Source of the DNA: Saitoella complicata NRRL Y-17804
Lineage: Eukaryota > Ascomycota > Saitoellomycetes > Saitoellales > Saitoellaceae
NCBI RefSeq assembly: GCF_001661265.1
Contig: NW_017566999.1
Coordinates: forward strand, 459,246 to 523,245
DNA: 64,000 nt
Reading direction: 5' to 3'
Under the pieces are notes generated by a model. The model worked only from the letters and a program-made list of their open reading frames with translations. It was not told the origin of the DNA and ran no database searches. Positions 44,706-55,234 of this stretch are shown here, piece after piece. Each line of letters begins with the position of its first letter. Position 1 is the first letter of the stretch. The position numbers and the translations under genes are program-made.

Positions 44706-45215
44706 ATGGTTCCCCGGTATTATCAAACAATCACCGTCCCGGAAGGCATTCCTTCCTCGGACGGTCGCTGGAGTTGCCTTCATTGCGTCAAAACCTTCAA
44801 CTCGGTTGAGGGTGCGACACAGCACATGAGAAGCAATAGTTGTCAGCATCTTTATTACTGGTGCAAATGTGGCGGTAAACATAAGTTCTTCAAGACGGAG
44901 GGTCATATACTTTGTCACGCCTTCGATGGTTGTCCGTTAACTTTTTCAGGCGTCAATGTCTTTACGCAGAGCATAATCAGCAAGGCAGTGTGCGGATACT
45001 GTGGGCAGCAGACGAAGAGCCGAACCTACAACGGTGTCCAGGATCACATTCAAGCTGTGCACAGTCGTATAAGCTGGTCGTGCACCACTGACGAAGGCGT
45101 GACCGTCTACTTCCGCTACCAGCAGGACTACCTCGCCTACAAACACCTGACTTCCGCCTGCAAGAAGAACGCGTTCAAAGATGTTGAGCTCTTCGGGCAC
45201 TTTTTGGATGATTAA
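44706..45215 (+). CDS. Zinc-finger protein, ORF resumes after the stop
   Basis: Not a named family. The 169-residue product carries repeated Cys/His pairs: WSCLHCVKTF with a later H and C, a CKCGGKH segment, and a classical C2H2 finger CGYCGQQT to HIQAVH. The stop is TAA at 45213. The same frame then continues for 44 more codons to 45350, including a further finger-like CRSCGKAIGVSEVTDHVC and an acidic tail. No good 5' splice site removes the stop, although ATTAACAG ends just past it. The gene may be a recent truncation, need readthrough (TAA CAG CTT), or be mis-spliced in my model. It is likely DNA- or RNA-binding by motif only. Confidence 0.6.
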   Translation: MVPRYYQTITVPEGIPSSDGRWSCLHCVKTFNSVEGATQHMRSNSCQHLYYWCKCGGKHKFFKTEGHILCHAFDGCPLTFSGVNVFTQSIISKAVCGYCGQQTKSRTYNGVQDHIQAVHSRISWSCTTDEGVTVYFRYQQDYLAYKHLTSACKKNAFKDVELFGHFLDD

Positions 45216-45350
45216 CAGCTTTCGCTAGTCTGTCGTTCCTGCGGCAAGGCAATTGGAGTGAGCGAGGTTACAGATCATGTTTGCGAGAATGTCGACGAGG
45301 AGAAAGAGGAAGTGGGGTCAGACGAGGAGGTCCACGACGAGCATCGGTAA

Positions 45351-45728
45351 CTTCATGATCACTTCCTTGCCAAGATATGGTCCGAAGTACCGGAGGTGAA
45401 GAGATCCTTGCGGTTCAAACCTTTTTCGGGGTCTGCCGCAGTGGATCTCTCCGTCTCTGGCATGATGCTCTTGTCGTTCGCACGTATGTCAGGGTGTGAC
45501 GGAACCTTTCTGTTTTTTCCCAATCGAGTATCAATACATTCCAATACTTCCTTGACTGTGCTACCTTGATGATACAACTTTACCTTGTCTTCATGATTTC
45601 TATGTGAGCTCGATCTCTTGTCTTGACAGTGCTCGATGCCAGCTTGCTAGGTGCCTCTAGAACGACTCTTTCCCACAACGTTTGTTTTTTTGAATGTATG
45701 ATTTTCAGTGTTGGCCCTCTCATAAAAT
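45351..45728. other. Gap before tRNA-Phe copy 2
   Basis: 378 bp with no convincing frame. The immediate upstream flank of tRNA copy 2 lacks the 16-bp element shared by copies 1 and 3. Confidence 0.4.
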
Positions 45729-45818
45729 GTCTCTTTAGCTCAGCTGGGAGAGCGTCAGACTGAAGTGATTCAGTCATCATATATCTGAAGGTCTCGTGTT
45801 CAAGCCACGAAAGGGACA
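45729..45818 (+). tRNA. tRNA-Phe (GAA), with 17-nt intron, copy 2
   Basis: Identical to copy 1 over all 90 bases, including the intron, with a T5 terminator at 45821-45825. The first ~20 bases downstream (ACATCTTTTTG then CTTTT) also resemble copy 1, but the upstream flank does not. Confidence 0.95.
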
Positions 45819-46049
45819 TCTTTTTGGCCTTTTGAGCACTTCGACTGGGTGTCGTTCCGGCAGTAACGGACGGCGACACATCTACAGCTCTCTTTGATTG
45901 CTCTGTACCTCCCTTTTCTGTCGATATCCGCGGTCGCCGAATCCGACAATTGCAACACATTTCACTCGTCCCTGCCGGCGGTGCCTGACGGCAGCGACCA
46001 AAAGTTACCACCAAGTAAAGACATCCTCGGTCATTCCAAACAATTTCCA

Positions 46050-47352
46050 ATGGGCGACTCTGCTGCTCTTTCGATCTCCCCATCCGACAAGGCCCTCGCC
46101 TTGGTTGCGGCGTATTACGCTACCTCTCTCCCTGTCAAGACCGATGACTCCCTCGCCCAGGCCATGTCATCCTTGACCCTCTCCACCGGCTCTACCATCG
46201 TCGGTTCGAACACCATTGCGACCTACCTCGCTTCCACCAGCGCACAGGGTGAGAAGGAGGCTGGATCGACTGATATTGAAAAGGCTGAGGTTGCGCAGTG
46301 GTTGACTTTGTCCGCCAAGTTCGCCGAGGACAAGTCTTCCCTTGAGGTGAGATCTTCGCTCTACTGCCTGGATTGATGGCTCATATACGATGTCGTAGAC
46401 TCTTAACTCTCACCTCGAGACTCGCACTTACATCACTTCCCCCATCTCCCCCGCTCTCGCCGACTTGATCGTCTACGCTCGCCTCCAGCCCATCTACGCC
46501 GCCGACAAGTCTCTCCACCACACCCTTATCAACCTTACCCGCTGGTTCGATTTCGTGCAGAACAACGAGTCCGTCCGCGCGGCCATCGAGAAAGCCTCCA
46601 TCGACCTCCCCGTCGTCGAGATCGACCTTAGCGCACCAAAGCAGGAGAGGAAGAAGGTCGAGAAGAAGGACAAGAAGAAGGAGAAGGACGCCGCCAAGGC
46701 CGACCCCAAGAAGGAGAAGACTAAGGACATCGCAGCCGCCGCAACCGAGTCCGCTGTCGCGGCCCCCACCACAACGCCCCCCCTCAAGGACAAGAAGAAG
46801 GACAAAAAGGACAAGCCCAAGAAGGAGAAGGCTCCTCCTCCGCCCCCAACCCCCCTCTTCCCCGACCTCCGCGTCGGCTATATTGAGAAGGCTGTCAAGC
46901 ACCCCGACGCAGACGCCCTCTACGTCTCCACAATCCACTGCGGCGACGAAGCACCCCGCACAGTCGTCTCCGGTCTCGTCCGCTACGTCCCCCTCGAAGC
47001 CATGCAAGGCCGCAAAGTAATCGTCATCACCTCCCTCAAACCCGCCAAAATGCGCGGAATCCTCTCCGAAGCAATGGTCCTCTGTGCCGTCCGCGAAGAA
47101 GGCGAGAACAGGAATGTCGAACCCATCGCACCGCCTGCGGATGCGGAGACTGGAGCGAAATTGTGGGTTCCGGATTTCGAGGGGTTCGTGGAGAAGAATG
47201 GGAATAAGGTTTGGGAGAGGTTCGCGCCGGATTTGAAGACAGATGCGGAGGGGAAGATGGTTTGGCAGGGGAAGACGATTAGGATTGGGGGAGCTGAGGG
47301 TGGTGAGTGTGGTGTTACTGTTGACTGGGGTAAGGACTGCACTGTTGGTTAG
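46050..47352 (+). CDS. ARC1: tRNA-binding aminoacyl-tRNA synthetase cofactor Arc1
   Basis: Arc1 holds methionyl- and glutamyl-tRNA synthetases in the cytosol and delivers tRNA to them. Exons 46050-46346 and 46399-47352 join across a 52-bp intron to 416 residues. The N-terminal GST-like domain (about 1-190) binds the synthetases. A Lys/Ala/Pro-rich linker (KKVEKKDKKKEKDAAKAD) follows. The C-terminal EMAP-II/tRNA-binding OB fold covers about residues 250-416 (LRVGYIEKAVKHPDADALY, then TVVSGLVRYVPLE, SLKPAKMRGILSEAMVLCA). It sits about 230 bp after tRNA-Phe copy 2. Confidence 0.93.
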
Positions 47353-48145
47353 ATTTGCATGTCGGGGACGTAGGATAGATAAGGCAATACAGAGCGTGTT
47401 ATGCTGTTGTCAATCTTACGAGTGTTTTTAACGCCGTGTACATCCATGTTAGAGAGATACAGGCCGGGATCATCAATGAGGAAGCTGATTGCCTTCTATT
47501 TCCATACATTGGCGCACGGACAATCATTGCCTTTCAAAGAGTAATTGTACTCTCGATTACTTACATGTGGGCGACATGGCTTCAACGGCAAAACACCGTT
47601 CTGCAATGCCCCGACATCCGACTCCCGGTGTCCTCAACAATTCTGAACGTCAGACCGTGGGGAGAGATTCGTGACAGAACAGACGCGGCCTCATCACACA
47701 AACATTCTTCAGTGATATAGTGAAGAATCGTGAGATTTAAGGTGAAGCGATGGACGCGGACTGGAATATATCGAAAATCTGAACCGCAGGGACCTACCTA
47801 CCTTACCAGTCATGAGCCGTGATCACCCGTGGGAAAGTAAGATGTCGGTTGATTCAAGGTTTGTAATGAGGTGTACGGACATCATAGTCGCACAACTCCG
47901 GGCAATGAAGACGCTTGAAAAAAAAGCGAAGTATGCAATAGAGGATGGCAATGTACATGGACAGGCTTGGGTCGCAAGGAAAGGACATTTGCAATGGATA
48001 TATGTAATATGAATCAAGCAGTACGTATCGTCACATCATCTCAAACTCTCCAGAACAGCAACGTTCATACAAAGTTCTCTGTCAAAAGCAGTTAGTTACC
48101 ATCGATGGTATCCGATTTCCCGCACTCACCTCGTGTACAGCCAAT
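47353..48145. other. Convergent gap after ARC1
   Basis: 793 bp with no domain-bearing ORF and no tRNA-like B box. It is expected to hold the 3' ends of ARC1 and of the small charged gene on the right. Confidence 0.4.
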
Positions 48146-48493
48146 CTAAGGCTTGGGCGTGCTGCCATCCGCCTCCTCCTTCTTCTCCTCTCTCTTGCCT
48201 CCATTCTTGGCGCTGACGGGGCCCTCAGGCAAGTCCTTCACACCCGCCTTCTCAATCAAACTCCCCTGCTTAACAGTCCCGTCCATTCCGGGCTGGGGCT
48301 CACCCAGGCCCTCCTCCTCCGCCTTCCTCTCAGCTTCAGGCACCTCCTCCTCACCCTTCTTGTCGGAAGCATGAGAAGTGGATTCCTCGCTCTGCTTCTT
48401 CTCAAACTCCTCTTCGGCGCGGGTGATCTCCTTTTTGCGCTCTTCGTTGAAGACGATGCGGGTGTCTTCTCCTGCTGAGGTACCGACGGCCAT
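48146..48493 (-). CDS. Small highly charged protein of unknown function
   Basis: A 115-residue ORF from ATG 48493. The sequence is hydrophilic and probably disordered, rich in Glu and Lys (EERKKEITRAEEEFEKK near the start), without Cys or Trp and with no transmembrane segment. It could be a stress-type or chaperone-associated small protein, but nothing identifies it. The open frame extends 17 codons upstream to another ATG at 48544. Codon bias is even along the frame, which supports coding, but confidence is moderate. Confidence 0.5.
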   Translation of the reverse strand: MAVGTSAGEDTRIVFNEERKKEITRAEEEFEKKQSEESTSHASDKKGEEEVPEAERKAEEEGLGEPQPGMDGTVKQGSLIEKAGVKDLPEGPVSAKNGGKREEKKEEADGSTPKP

Positions 48494-48788
48494 TGTGATA
48501 TCGCGATTGATGTGGTTCTTGTATGTCTTTCTGGTTGGGATCAAGAGGATTGGAAGATGGATCAGTTTATATAGGGTTTGTTTAAGGGTACTTACTCCGC
48601 AGTCTGGGCAACCGGCGGGGGTGACGTACGTGGAGGTGATGATAGCCGATCACTGCAAGGGAACGGTCGGTTCCGACGGTTGACGTGCAGGTCAAAAAGT
48701 GACGGGAATTCACTTGGGAAACGTAGTTTCCTGGAGATCAGTCCACAGAGATGTATCAAAGAGGCTTGGGACAAAACAACGAAAAAGA
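48494..48788. other. Gap between charged gene and tRNA-Phe copy 3
   Basis: About 295 bp, probably the promoter of the charged-protein gene. Nothing specific was seen. Confidence 0.35.
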
Positions 48789-48878
48789 TGTCCCTTTCGT
48801 GGCTTGAACACGAGACCTTCAGATATATGATGACAGAATCACTTCAGTCTGACGCTCTCCCAGCTGAGCTAAAGAGAC
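48789..48878 (-). tRNA. tRNA-Phe (GAA), with 17-nt intron, copy 3
   Basis: On the minus strand, with the same mature sequence as copies 1 and 2. The intron differs by one base (TGATTCTGTCATCATAT). The T5 terminator appears as AAAAA at 48782-48786 on the plus strand. The upstream flank (48896-48911) shares a 16-bp element with copy 1 at the same spacing. Confidence 0.95.
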
Positions 48879-49572
48879 ATGGATATCCTTTGACTTTAAT
48901 CTTGACAATATTACACACGAACAGGTGAATGTGGGAAATGGCCATTTCTATCGATGTTCCTCTTTAAATGCCCTCTGGATGGACTTCAAAGAGCATAGAC
49001 ACTCGCCAATAATCTTGTACACGTCCTAAAGAGTTTAGAGCTATAGCTGGGCATGCACATCACTCTTTGCCGATGTGAAAGGTCGCTCATGCCGTGACAA
49101 TACTGTCGACCTGTCGGCCGACGAGACATGTCTTGGTATAGTCGAAGGAGAAGCGAGACGGTCAAGACTTGTATCGTGCAATGATAACGATCACCAACAC
49201 AAACAGCTGACATTGGTTTGGACGGCCAGCTTGATAGGGCAATAGGTTAGTCGACGGTTGCGGTTTTACGATTGAGCGGGGCAGTGCTGGGTCGTGCTTG
49301 ATGTACACACATAGAAGTTATGAAGACTGTATTATGAATAAACGAACCACAGGCTCAAAGCAAAGCATCCTCCCACTCAATGGTACCACCCACAAAAACA
49401 AAGGAAAACAAAGTCCCTATACTCCTTCGCAAAGAAAAAGCAGAAAACGCACGCGTTCTCATCGGTATTATCATCCTCCACCCTTCTCCTATCCTATCAT
49501 CCTCCTACTCCTACTCCTTCAAACCACTCATAAAGTTATGAACGCAGTTGTTCGGTGTTGAGTGTGGTGCAT
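48879..49572. other. Gap between tRNA-Phe copy 3 and PLDc_N gene
   Basis: 694 bp without coding or RNA features beyond the tRNA upstream flank at its left end. Confidence 0.4.
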
Positions 49573-49983
49573 CTAAGGCAAAGTCTCGTAGTCGGCACCA
49601 GAAGAGCGGTGTCCCTCACGGTTAGAGAACAAAGCGTAAAGGATGAGACCGAGAACGGGGAAGAAGAACACAACGGCGATCCAGAGGAGCTTGTGAGAGG
49701 TGGGGCGCGTGGACTTGACGACCTCGACTATTGTCATCTCGTTAGCATACATCCCGTCAAACCCCTCCAAAAACGGGAGCAAGGGGAAGCAAAGAGGGAG
49801 AGACATACTGAAGACCATAACATCCAAGACAAACACAATCAACCCAATCAACCCACCACCAGTTCCGTACTTCCACGCATTACCGTGACCAGCGGCGATA
49901 GTAGCATCGACGAAGTCCTCGGCGCGGACGGAGGAGAGGAGGGTGAAGAGGAAGGTGAAGAGGGCGAGGAGGTTGGTAAGCAT
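49573..49983 (-). CDS. Small membrane protein with PLDc_N (cardiolipin synthase N-terminal) domain
   Basis: Exons 49809-49983 and 49573-49727 join across an 81-bp intron to 109 residues. An N-terminal signal peptide or anchor (MLTNLLALFTFLFTLLSSVRA) is followed by two hydrophobic helices, GGLIGLIVFVLDVMVF and HKLLWIAVVFFFPVLGLILY, separated by a Lys/Arg-rich loop. The pattern is that of PLDc_N, whose function as a stand-alone domain is unknown. Without splicing the same frame stays open for 136 residues because the intron is a multiple of three with no stop. The domain match prefers the spliced form. Location is likely ER or plasma membrane. Confidence 0.75.
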   Translation of the reverse strand: MLTNLLALFTFLFTLLSSVRAEDFVDATIAAGHGNAWKYGTGGGLIGLIVFVLDVMVFSMSLPLCFPLLPFLEGFDGMYANEMTIVEVVKSTRPTSHKLLWIAVVFFFPVLGLILYALFSNREGHRSSGADYETLP

Positions 49984-51003
49984 TTGTGCGATTGGTAGAG
50001 CTTGTCGTAGAAAGGGTATGGGTATTGGTTGAAGGGAGCTGGTTGTGTTGATGGGAGAGCCAGGGATTTTAGGGTGGCTAAGCGAGTCGGGGATTGCGTA
50101 GGTGGTCTGGATAAGGTGTGACGTCGGGGTAGGAAGTAGGCATTACGGAAAACGAAAGTATGTATAATAAGTGAAAAAAATGATTGCAAAGTCTCTATTT
50201 TCAATTACCACTGTTGCCGAGTTTGGATAACGGAGATGTCTACGTTACAACCGACGTCGAGAAACTAAACAAACTTTATCTTCGACGGGGACAAACCCTG
50301 ATGAGCGCTCAACGCTCTCAGCTCCTACCTCTCCCGAATTCGTTTGACGGAGGGTCACGAAACATTGTCAAACCCGGAATATTGCTTTGTTACCTACAGT
50401 AGTGCGGTGGAGGTGGGTCCCGTAGCGGTCATGTGTGCTGGAAGGGATTTACGGAGTGACAGGACGGATAGTAATTGAATATGGTATACTGTGAATTGAC
50501 TCTGTCTACGGTCATGACGTGCCTTCCTATTCGATGCTTAATTACTACGTATCGCATCACATCCTACTTGATCGTGAGACTGTCTGTCCTCTCTTCACAG
50601 GCGAATGTCCTTTGAGAAGAACATCCAGTCACGAAAAGATGAAAGAAAGAATACTCTTTAACAGATACAGAGTCTGTCAAAGAGTATGGTCGATTTGTGT
50701 CGTCAGTTGGTGTAGTCGAATGCTGTTGCGAGCATACAATGATACTCTTCTCCCAACCTCCAGTTATCAAACAATGGGTTCCAGTATGAGATAGAAGCTT
50801 TGCAGCCTTCCCATAGCGCCTCCCATCGGGATCTAGGAAAAACGTATATCCAGCTAAAACTTGAAATCCAAGAACAGGTAGATCATGAAGGAAATCTTCT
50901 CCGCCCACGTATGAACCCCACGAACAGGGTCGGAACGGAACTCCCCTTTCCATCCCAAAGGTTCCGCTAGCGCTCATGCGAGCATCTGCGAAAGATGCGA
51001 CCG
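49984..51003. other. 1-kb stretch with an uncertain minus-strand frame
   Basis: A 216-codon open frame runs on the minus strand from 51214 to 50564, overlapping the next gene in another frame. It lacks recognisable motifs. It may be chance or a downstream exon of the neighbouring uncharacterised gene. The rest of the stretch holds nothing. Confidence 0.3.
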
Positions 51004-51700
51004 CTAAAGCCGGATAAACAAGGATAGGCCAGAAAGGTCTTGGCACATTCGCCCTGAAAGCGTGGCATGAAGCCGGTCCCCACCACGACGTGCATCTGAA
51101 TCCTGATCCAAGGTCGGTCGAAGAGTATTGTTGAGCAGTATGGTCGGTGTGGTTGTGGGAGTGGGAGGAGAAGTCGGATAGCGCGAAAGGTAAGTCAAAA
51201 AAATCGACCTCCAAGCACAGAACAATAACTTGATCTCTGGAGCGCTAATGGGATCAAAAGCCAATGAAAAGACGAGGACTTGTGTAGTCTGCGCTAGTTT
51301 GCCACCGGCCGCCGTGGGAATCCATCCTAATCCGGTCAGCGCTGGGGGCTCTAGGGTGAGTAACTGTGGAAGAGGAGGAACATCCACATTACAAATACAC
51401 GAGTAGCCCAAAAGAAAAAGAGTGAACAAACGTGCGGCACTGCTTCTTTGACTCCTTGACGGTGAACTCCAACGTTGCCTGGGTCATACCCAGGACGCCT
51501 TCAAGCTGTTCTGTCTTATATTGAACTTTATTGACGAACCCGCCAACGAACCCTGACTTTGCTGTGGATGCTGATGAGGTATTTTGAGGGACTGCGGGGG
51601 TGCCGTCGTTTTCGGACGTGACGGATGCATGAGAAAGCCAAGTGGTCTGCGGCACAACGTCAGAATTTGAGTCGAGGGAGTCATTCGGGGACGTCGACAT
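51004..51700 (-). CDS. Uncharacterised protein, exon structure unresolved
   Basis: A coding-like start at ATG 51700 runs to about 51440 (Ser/Thr-rich, then FVGGFVNKVQYKTEQLEG). A second open segment from about 51380 to 51004 follows in another frame (LLTLEPPALTGLGWIPTAAGG), preceded by a good 3' splice site (CCTCTTCCACAG). A matching in-phase 5' splice site was not found with confidence. No domain was recognised. It could be a broken gene, since the neighbourhood holds other decayed sequences. Confidence 0.35.
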
Positions 51701-52129
51701 CGGTAGCTCAACGTGAGGAAGGGTGGGAGAAGTAGGGGGGTAGGGAAGCGCTGCTGAAGTCCTTCGAAAAGACTGGATCCGCAATTAGGTGGTCCCATCT
51801 ATTGTGCTTAGACTTAGAAGTCGAGGTGAATGGGGTTAGATTGTACGTGTCAGCTACCTTAAGTATGTAGACTAAGAGGCTAACCCAAAGTACCCTCCTC
51901 TGCAGACAGAACAGTCTCAAAACGATGTGAGAGAGAAGAAATATGTATGTAAATGTATCCACCTCCGTGGTTCCGGGTATGTTTGGTCCCCGTAAGCAAG
52001 AAATTATTCAAATGTGGAACAAAGAACAAGGATCTCAGAGATCCGATCACAAAATCCTGGGGTCAGACTGTTACGAAGGCCAACCAGCGGCGCAAACGAG
52101 AGACGTTGACAGGGTTTGTTAAGACTCCG
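51701..52129. other. Gap before retroelement remnant
   Basis: About 430 bp with short frames only and no clear promoter elements or repeats. Confidence 0.35.
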
Positions 52130-53850
52130 ATTTTCTTTTCAGAAGTCTGAATGGAACGAAGTTTGTAGACACCTTTGGTCTAGACTTGATGGATCAAGTA
52201 AGGTCTAGTCCAGCGAGGTGCAAATATATTGGCGTGACCTGACTGATCGAGACGAGAATCACGAACCCACACCTTATCTCCAATGTTGTAGGTCTTAGGG
52301 TGTATCATGTCTTTCTTTCCGTTTTTTGTCCTTCACATATAGGATTTGCTCAACGCGGAACTTAGGAATGCCTTCTTTGATCCACGCTAGACGTTCAGCG
52401 ATTGCGGCACGATGACACTTTTGAGTGGGAACATCTTTGATTGCGTCGTGGGAGTCAACAGTGAAGGGAATCCTTAGCTCGATACCATGAACGAGGCAGG
52501 CCGGAGTGGCCTTAGTGGTATGGTAAGGAACGGTGCGGTATGCCCATACAGCGGTGTATAGGGTAGGGACCCAAGACGTAGTCTTGTCCAAGGGATTCTT
52601 GTCCCACTCTTCGATGGACTTTCGAACAGTGGTTTCAATGTACCAATTAGCCGTTCGGCGCGTCCATTTGACTGAGGGTAGTAGGGCGTAGACAGATAGT
52701 GTCTTATTTTGAGGACGTTGGTGAGATGGTCGATTACTTCATTTACGAAGTGGCTGCCGTTATCTGAATGAATACAGAACGGCACTCCATAACGGCATGC
52801 AATATCCTCGTAGAGGAAGCTGGCAATGGTGGCAGCGTCTGCGACCTTTGTGGGGCCCACTTCACACCACCTAGTGAGACTGTCAATAGCGATCCGGACG
52901 CATAGATAACCTTCCGGGGTAACCGGAAAAGAACCGGCGTAATCGACGTTCCAATGAGCAAAAACGCCATGCTCCATGGTGTGATACCCAGGTGAATGAA
53001 TAGGATTCATTCGGGCATATAGTTGGCACGATTGGCGAAGTCCAATGTGTCTGACAACAAGTTTCTCCACGACCGGGGTCCAAGCTTGCTTCCGTTCGAA
53101 GTTGCGGAGGGTTTTGTTTGCAGAGGATACCGTCCTCGATATACATACGCTTGGCCAAAACTTCTAACCCGTTTGGCAAGGGAATGTTTTGAAGGGAGTG
53201 TTTTGGATCCGACGCACGCGTGAACGTATCCCATACCTTGGAGGTCTTCGTACTCGCGGGCCGTCAGGGGAGGTAGATCAATCATGTTTGGACCTAACTC
53301 AGTAGCTTTGTCTCGGTCAGGTTCATCTTCTTGCAAGATGACCTTAGGGAAGTTCACCAGCCTGAGAATCTCATCTTCGTCTACTTCCTCGGACTCTTTA
53401 TCCTCAGTAGAAACCTTTGTAGAGGTCCCGGATTCAGTAGACTTTTTTTTCGATTTCATCGGCATTGAGAGCGTTGACTCTTGAGGGAGATCCGGAAGAA
53501 GGTGTAATCGATTCAAGGGCGGGAGGTCCAGAGTCAGTCTTCGATTCTGTTTTTGGCAATGATATTTCCGATGATGTTTCTTCCCTCGCTTGACGCCTAT
53601 TTTGTACGGCGTAGAGAGCCTTCACTGCCTCTTGTTTTGTCGGCGAAGTGGCGAAAGCCGTGGGAATACGTTTCTCGTTTTCAGCGTACCCACGTACGAA
53701 ATCAGCAATTGCATTGATAGAGATACTCGAGAGCTGCTTCATGATGTTATTAAGAACCCACGTATACATACCCTTTGTCGTACTTATGCGTCTTGGGATG
53801 TTAGTAGTGTCATGAATGCCGGTGGTCAGCACGACAGTAGAGAACCAAGT
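52130..53850 (-). mobile_element. Broken Ty3/gypsy-type retrotransposon integrase remnant
   Basis: The minus strand carries an integrase core spread over several frames. A His/Cys zinc-binding segment precedes the catalytic region. All three acidic residues of the D,D-E triad lie in one frame: the first D in NVDYAGSFP, the second in HSDNGSHF and the E in YPQSNGRAERL. Downstream, another frame continues into a C-terminal part (VWVRDSRLDQSGHANIF near 52200-52260). The 5' segment (53830-53200) encodes a Ser/Glu/Lys-rich region of unknown type rather than reverse transcriptase. No RT, RNase H, protease or LTR was found, so this is an old internal fragment. Confidence 0.75.
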
Positions 53851-53969
53851 GGCTCGAGAGTTTTACATATTGGGCATATTGATTTCAGCATTTATAACTA
53901 TTCTTTGCGTAACGGCATAATAGTCAACCCTTCTGCCCCGCAATCTTCTCGGGTTCATCACTACACCCC

Positions 53970-54815
53970 CTAAAACTCCATCCCATCACCCTCCTCCCGT
54001 CTCCTCTCCACATCCCGTCTCAAAACAGCATTAACGACCCCTCTAACCTCCGCCGCCTTCCTCAAACACTCTTCAACACGTTTATCCCAATCACCGATAT
54101 CGATCTTTCCTTTCGACGACAACTCGGTTATTTCACCAGTGGCGAGGAGTGTAGCGAGTGATAAACCATCACACGAGGCAGCGGAAGGGATATCCCGCAT
54201 CTCAATCCCTGCATCCACAAGAGCCGCTCCAACGGCGTTTACGGCCGCGGACCAGACACCCTCTGCATCTGCTTCATCACCGGAGAGCGGCGCTTCGAGT
54301 ACACACACAAAAATCTCGATTTGTGTTTTTGGGTAGAGTTCCGCACGGATCGCGGACCGGATTGAATCCTCGATGCGTTTTGCGCAGGTGCGTTCGAGGG
54401 GGGAACGGAGGTGGGGAAGAGATCTTGTGCGGGTGCTGAAGGGGGAGAAGGAGAGGTCGAGGGTGAGGGTTGCGGTTGGGGAGTAGGGTGTTGAGCGGGG
54501 GGTTGGTCTGGGGCCGTAGATTGCGCAGAGGAGTTTTGTTGGGGTTGAAGTTGAGGGGACGTGGAGTTCGAGGTAGGAGGAGCCGTTTGGTTTTGTTAGG
54601 AGGGAGGTTTTGAGGACTGGGGAGGAGGGTTAGTTAGGATGGTTGGATGGGGGAGGAGGGAAGGAGGGGGACGAACAGATTTTTTGAGGTTCTGAGGATT
54701 GGGAATCTTTTTGCTCCAGAGCCTTTAGCTGTGATTCGAGAGTGTGGATGTCCTTCTGGTAGATTGGTGGTGCAGAGGAGGATGGACCGAGGTTGCGACG
54801 GCGGTCGTTGGACAT
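53970..54815 (-). CDS. MTR3: Exosome complex RNase PH-like subunit Mtr3
   Basis: A ring subunit of the RNA exosome; the family is catalytically inactive in eukaryotes. Exon 1 (54677-54815) and exon 2 (53970-54616) join across a 60-bp intron with GTTCGT donor and CTAACTAAC branch to 261 residues. The splice creates the family block IFLKTSLLTKPNGSSYLE. Later come CAIYGPRPT, a segment with ERTCAKRIEDSIRSAIRA, EIFVCVLEAPL and ALVDAGIEMRDIPSAASCDG. Rrp46 is the main alternative, but the GSSYLE segment and length favour Mtr3. It lies about 120 bp from the retroelement remnant. Confidence 0.82.
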
Positions 54816-54985
54816 TGTGATTGATCTGGTCTGACGAAGGCTGGTCGAGCGAATAGATACTGAAAAATAAACTGGGTTCTAATTTGATGCTGCCTCTTCT
54901 GGCTTTCTGGAGCAGACTGAATTGACTTGAACTTTTCTGCTGGTACGGTTGTCTGGCGTCGAGGTCGAAATGTCGTATCTGAGGG

Positions 54986-54991
54986 CACGTG
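54986..54991. promoter_or_regulatory. CACGTG motif upstream of MTR3
   Basis: GGGCACGTGAGG lies about 170 bp upstream of the MTR3 ATG. The same 12-mer core occurs between ESS1 and UBA1 at 55961. CACGTG is the binding core of bHLH factors such as Cbf1, so it is a likely regulatory site. Confidence 0.45.
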
Positions 54992-55234
54992 AGGATAACG
55001 TCGTTCTCAAGATACATCCAGGGCATCTAGTCAGTTGGCTTTACAATAAAGATCGAGAAAATATGAGTGCACGATCATGTATGGGGAGGGTATCTTGTCA
55101 TCGACTACGTAATGAGCCAGAGTCGAGGATCGGTATGGTTGGTCGTAGGGTATAGCAATTAGTGATATCAGTCCTTTTCCTCGGTAGTCATTAAGCCATG
55201 GTATAAACCCCCATCTCTCGCTCTCTCAATCTCT

